Below are positions 62,289 to 64,000 of a DNA stretch of 64,000 nucleotides, piece after piece. The DNA lies in NCBI RefSeq assembly GCF_001039355.2, contig NW_019773936.1, positions 10,001 to 74,000 on the forward strand, written 5' to 3'. The position numbers and the translations under genes were made by a program. This DNA comes from Lingula anatina. Lineage: Eukaryota; Brachiopoda; Lingulata; Lingulida; Lingulidae. Each line of letters opens with the position of its first letter. Position 1 is the stretch's first letter. The notes under the pieces are model-generated. The model saw nothing but the letters and a program-made list of their open reading frames with translations. It did not search any database and had not been told where the DNA came from.

Positions 62289-64000
62289 AAGCGTTTTTTT
62301 CATACCTAACTATGCCCAACATACCGTTGAGTACTTACATTTTGGGTGACAAGTGTATTGGGACAAGTAGGGCTTAATTATATTATTAAAGCAAATCGTG
62401 GATTCATTGGTGTAACCCGTCTTTTTGGATCGGAGCGCAAACGCAGTGGTATGCATTACACTTTACAACGCCAGTAATATGGGGTGAATGTGTTAAGGAT
62501 TACCTTTAAGGAAGAAAGATCGGGTGGGACATGATTTTACTTAGAGCTGATTCAGCACACAACACAGGTACCGAGCTTCAAAGAAACTCTAAACCCAGGG
62601 TAATTCACCTCCATTGGGTGTGCGCTGGTTTGTTTTCTAATTCATAAGCGGCGGTTGGGTTGGCAGTACAAAGCCACTAGACCAAATATTCCTCATGATA
62701 TTTTAATATCCAGCCTTGGGCCATAGAATGTGAATTTCGTTCATTCATCTCTGAAATGTCTATGTGGTTTTCTTTATTGGAATAGAGCGACAACAGCATG
62801 GCACACATCTTATAAGTATAAATTCTAGTTTGGAATACTAAGTTTTAAGCCAACCAGTGGCGTGCAGGTCTCGATGTACTTAATAAAATCAACCAGAACA
62901 GCATTGTGTCAGCGTCACATATCTTTTCTATCAAAAGTGTGCAGATATTGCATGTTGATGCACATTTGAAAAGGGCCATTCGTGTAAAATTATATAATAC
63001 ATACGCTTAAAAAATAACAAACACACACCAATATTTCTTCTTTAAATCTGCTTTTTTATTTTTAACTAGTATTAACTTTATTTATTCTCCATTCAAAGAT
63101 GAGTTGATATCACTATGTGATCATTACAGGCAAGCTAAACACAAGCATTTTAAATTGTTCTCGGTAATATAAATTAGGATAAATGGCATCACTGTTACAC
63201 AGCTCTGCACAGTTCTTTAACCTAAGGCCGCACTAGGGACACACATGTATGTTCTTAAACAAAATATACCGTTCAAGTTAAACGTGACTGTAGATAATTG
63301 ATCAGTTAACGCTATAACGTAACTGAATATAAAATGATTATTATATCTAAGAACATTTTGTGATGACAATCATTTATTTTGGAACAGAATATTTAAGAAA
63401 AAGCTACGTTTCGCTTTTGTCACAAGAGCATCATATAGCTGAATGCCAACAGGCCGTTGGGTGTTTGTTGGTAGACCTGTAAACAATTGTCACTTGGGGT
63501 GGTAATGCTTTGTTCCAAAGTGAGTATTATCATTATATATAACGTTATCAAATAGAAATCCTTGGAACAACGACCATTCTAATAGATAATATATTATTGT
63601 ACTTTTTAACAACGTCATCAGTTCTTTAAAAGCAAAACTGGTTGTCCAATCCAGATATCGCTATGAACATTCTGTGGAGCATATGAAGATCAAAACTGTG
63701 TCTAAATATTTGATGACATATTTCTAACCTCCAGCAGCCATAATACCCACTGATGACACAACATGTCCGTTAAATTCTGTGTTTTCATCGCATGCTTTGC
63801 ATCCTGCATTTTGTGAAAAAATGGAATTCAGTTCAGTTTTCGTTTTCTTTTTTTACCTAACACAATTCTTAGGATGACGACTCTGATGACTGAAAACAAA
63901 AAAAAAAAAAAAAAGAAATCTAAAAAGACATCCTAACCACTGGAACATTAAATCGCCATGCATGGATAGTTCATTTTCATACTTTATTTTCTATAATTGG
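61616..64000. other. Right-hand flank, no gene recognised
   Basis: No open frame with family resemblance or paired splice signals. The upstream promoter of the phospholipase must lie in its left part. It contains the A-tailed SINE-like stretch near 62155-62286. Confidence 0.5.
62155..62286 (+). mobile_element. Possible A-tailed SINE-like fragment
   Basis: TCGCACAGTGG at about 62189 matches a Pol III A box at ten of eleven positions. A C-run and then about 30 A end the stretch. A B box is not convincing, so this may be chance plus a homopolymer. Confidence 0.3.

Noticed and set aside
1-64000. CRISPR arrays, operons, rRNA or convincing tRNA genes
   Set aside because: No regularly spaced repeats of CRISPR type, no bacterial gene layout, and no sequence that folds as a complete cloverleaf with good A and B boxes was seen.

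Overview
The window is invertebrate nuclear DNA. It is AT-rich, every gene is split by GT-AG introns, AATAAA signals follow the stops, and microsatellites and short inverted-repeat transposons are scattered through introns and spacers. A cilia-type TXNDC3/NME8 gene, an Sp1-4 factor, an otopetrin and a prokineticin-like peptide mark it as a bilaterian animal. One inverted-repeat element starts with AAAGGGATAATAACTC, close to a motif I associate with mollusc repeats, so a mollusc or other lophotrochozoan is my best guess (inference only).

Layout: (1) 1-15186, minus strand: the first 29 coding exons (about 986 codons) of VPS8, the CORVET subunit; the 3' part lies off the left edge. Inside one VPS8 intron, on the opposite strand, is a complete three-exon gene for a secreted ten-cysteine prokineticin/astakine-like peptide (7702-8548). 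(2) 15187-16000: short divergent promoter. (3) 16001-39454, plus strand: a thioredoxin plus triple-NDP-kinase gene of the NME8/TXNDC3 type with two alternative first coding exons, a symmetric cassette exon and a highly modular acidic tail with four possible terminal exons. (4) 41076-47260, minus: an Sp1-4 class zinc-finger transcription factor, convergent with gene 3. (5) 47261-51445: spacer with two related repeat copies. (6) 51446-55046, plus: an otopetrin proton channel. (7) 55957-61615, minus: a patatin-like phospholipase with an EF-hand-like C-terminal region, convergent with the otopetrin. (8) 61616-64000: no gene seen.

The genes do not form a pathway. The notable biology is the architecture of the NME8-like gene (duplicated 5' exons, phase-1 tail cassettes, three alternative ends sharing the same nine bases around the stop), the nested prokineticin-like gene, and the patatin/EF-hand combination. 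Exon borders were read by eye from splice consensus, reading phase and remembered family sequence; no alignment or transcript data were available.
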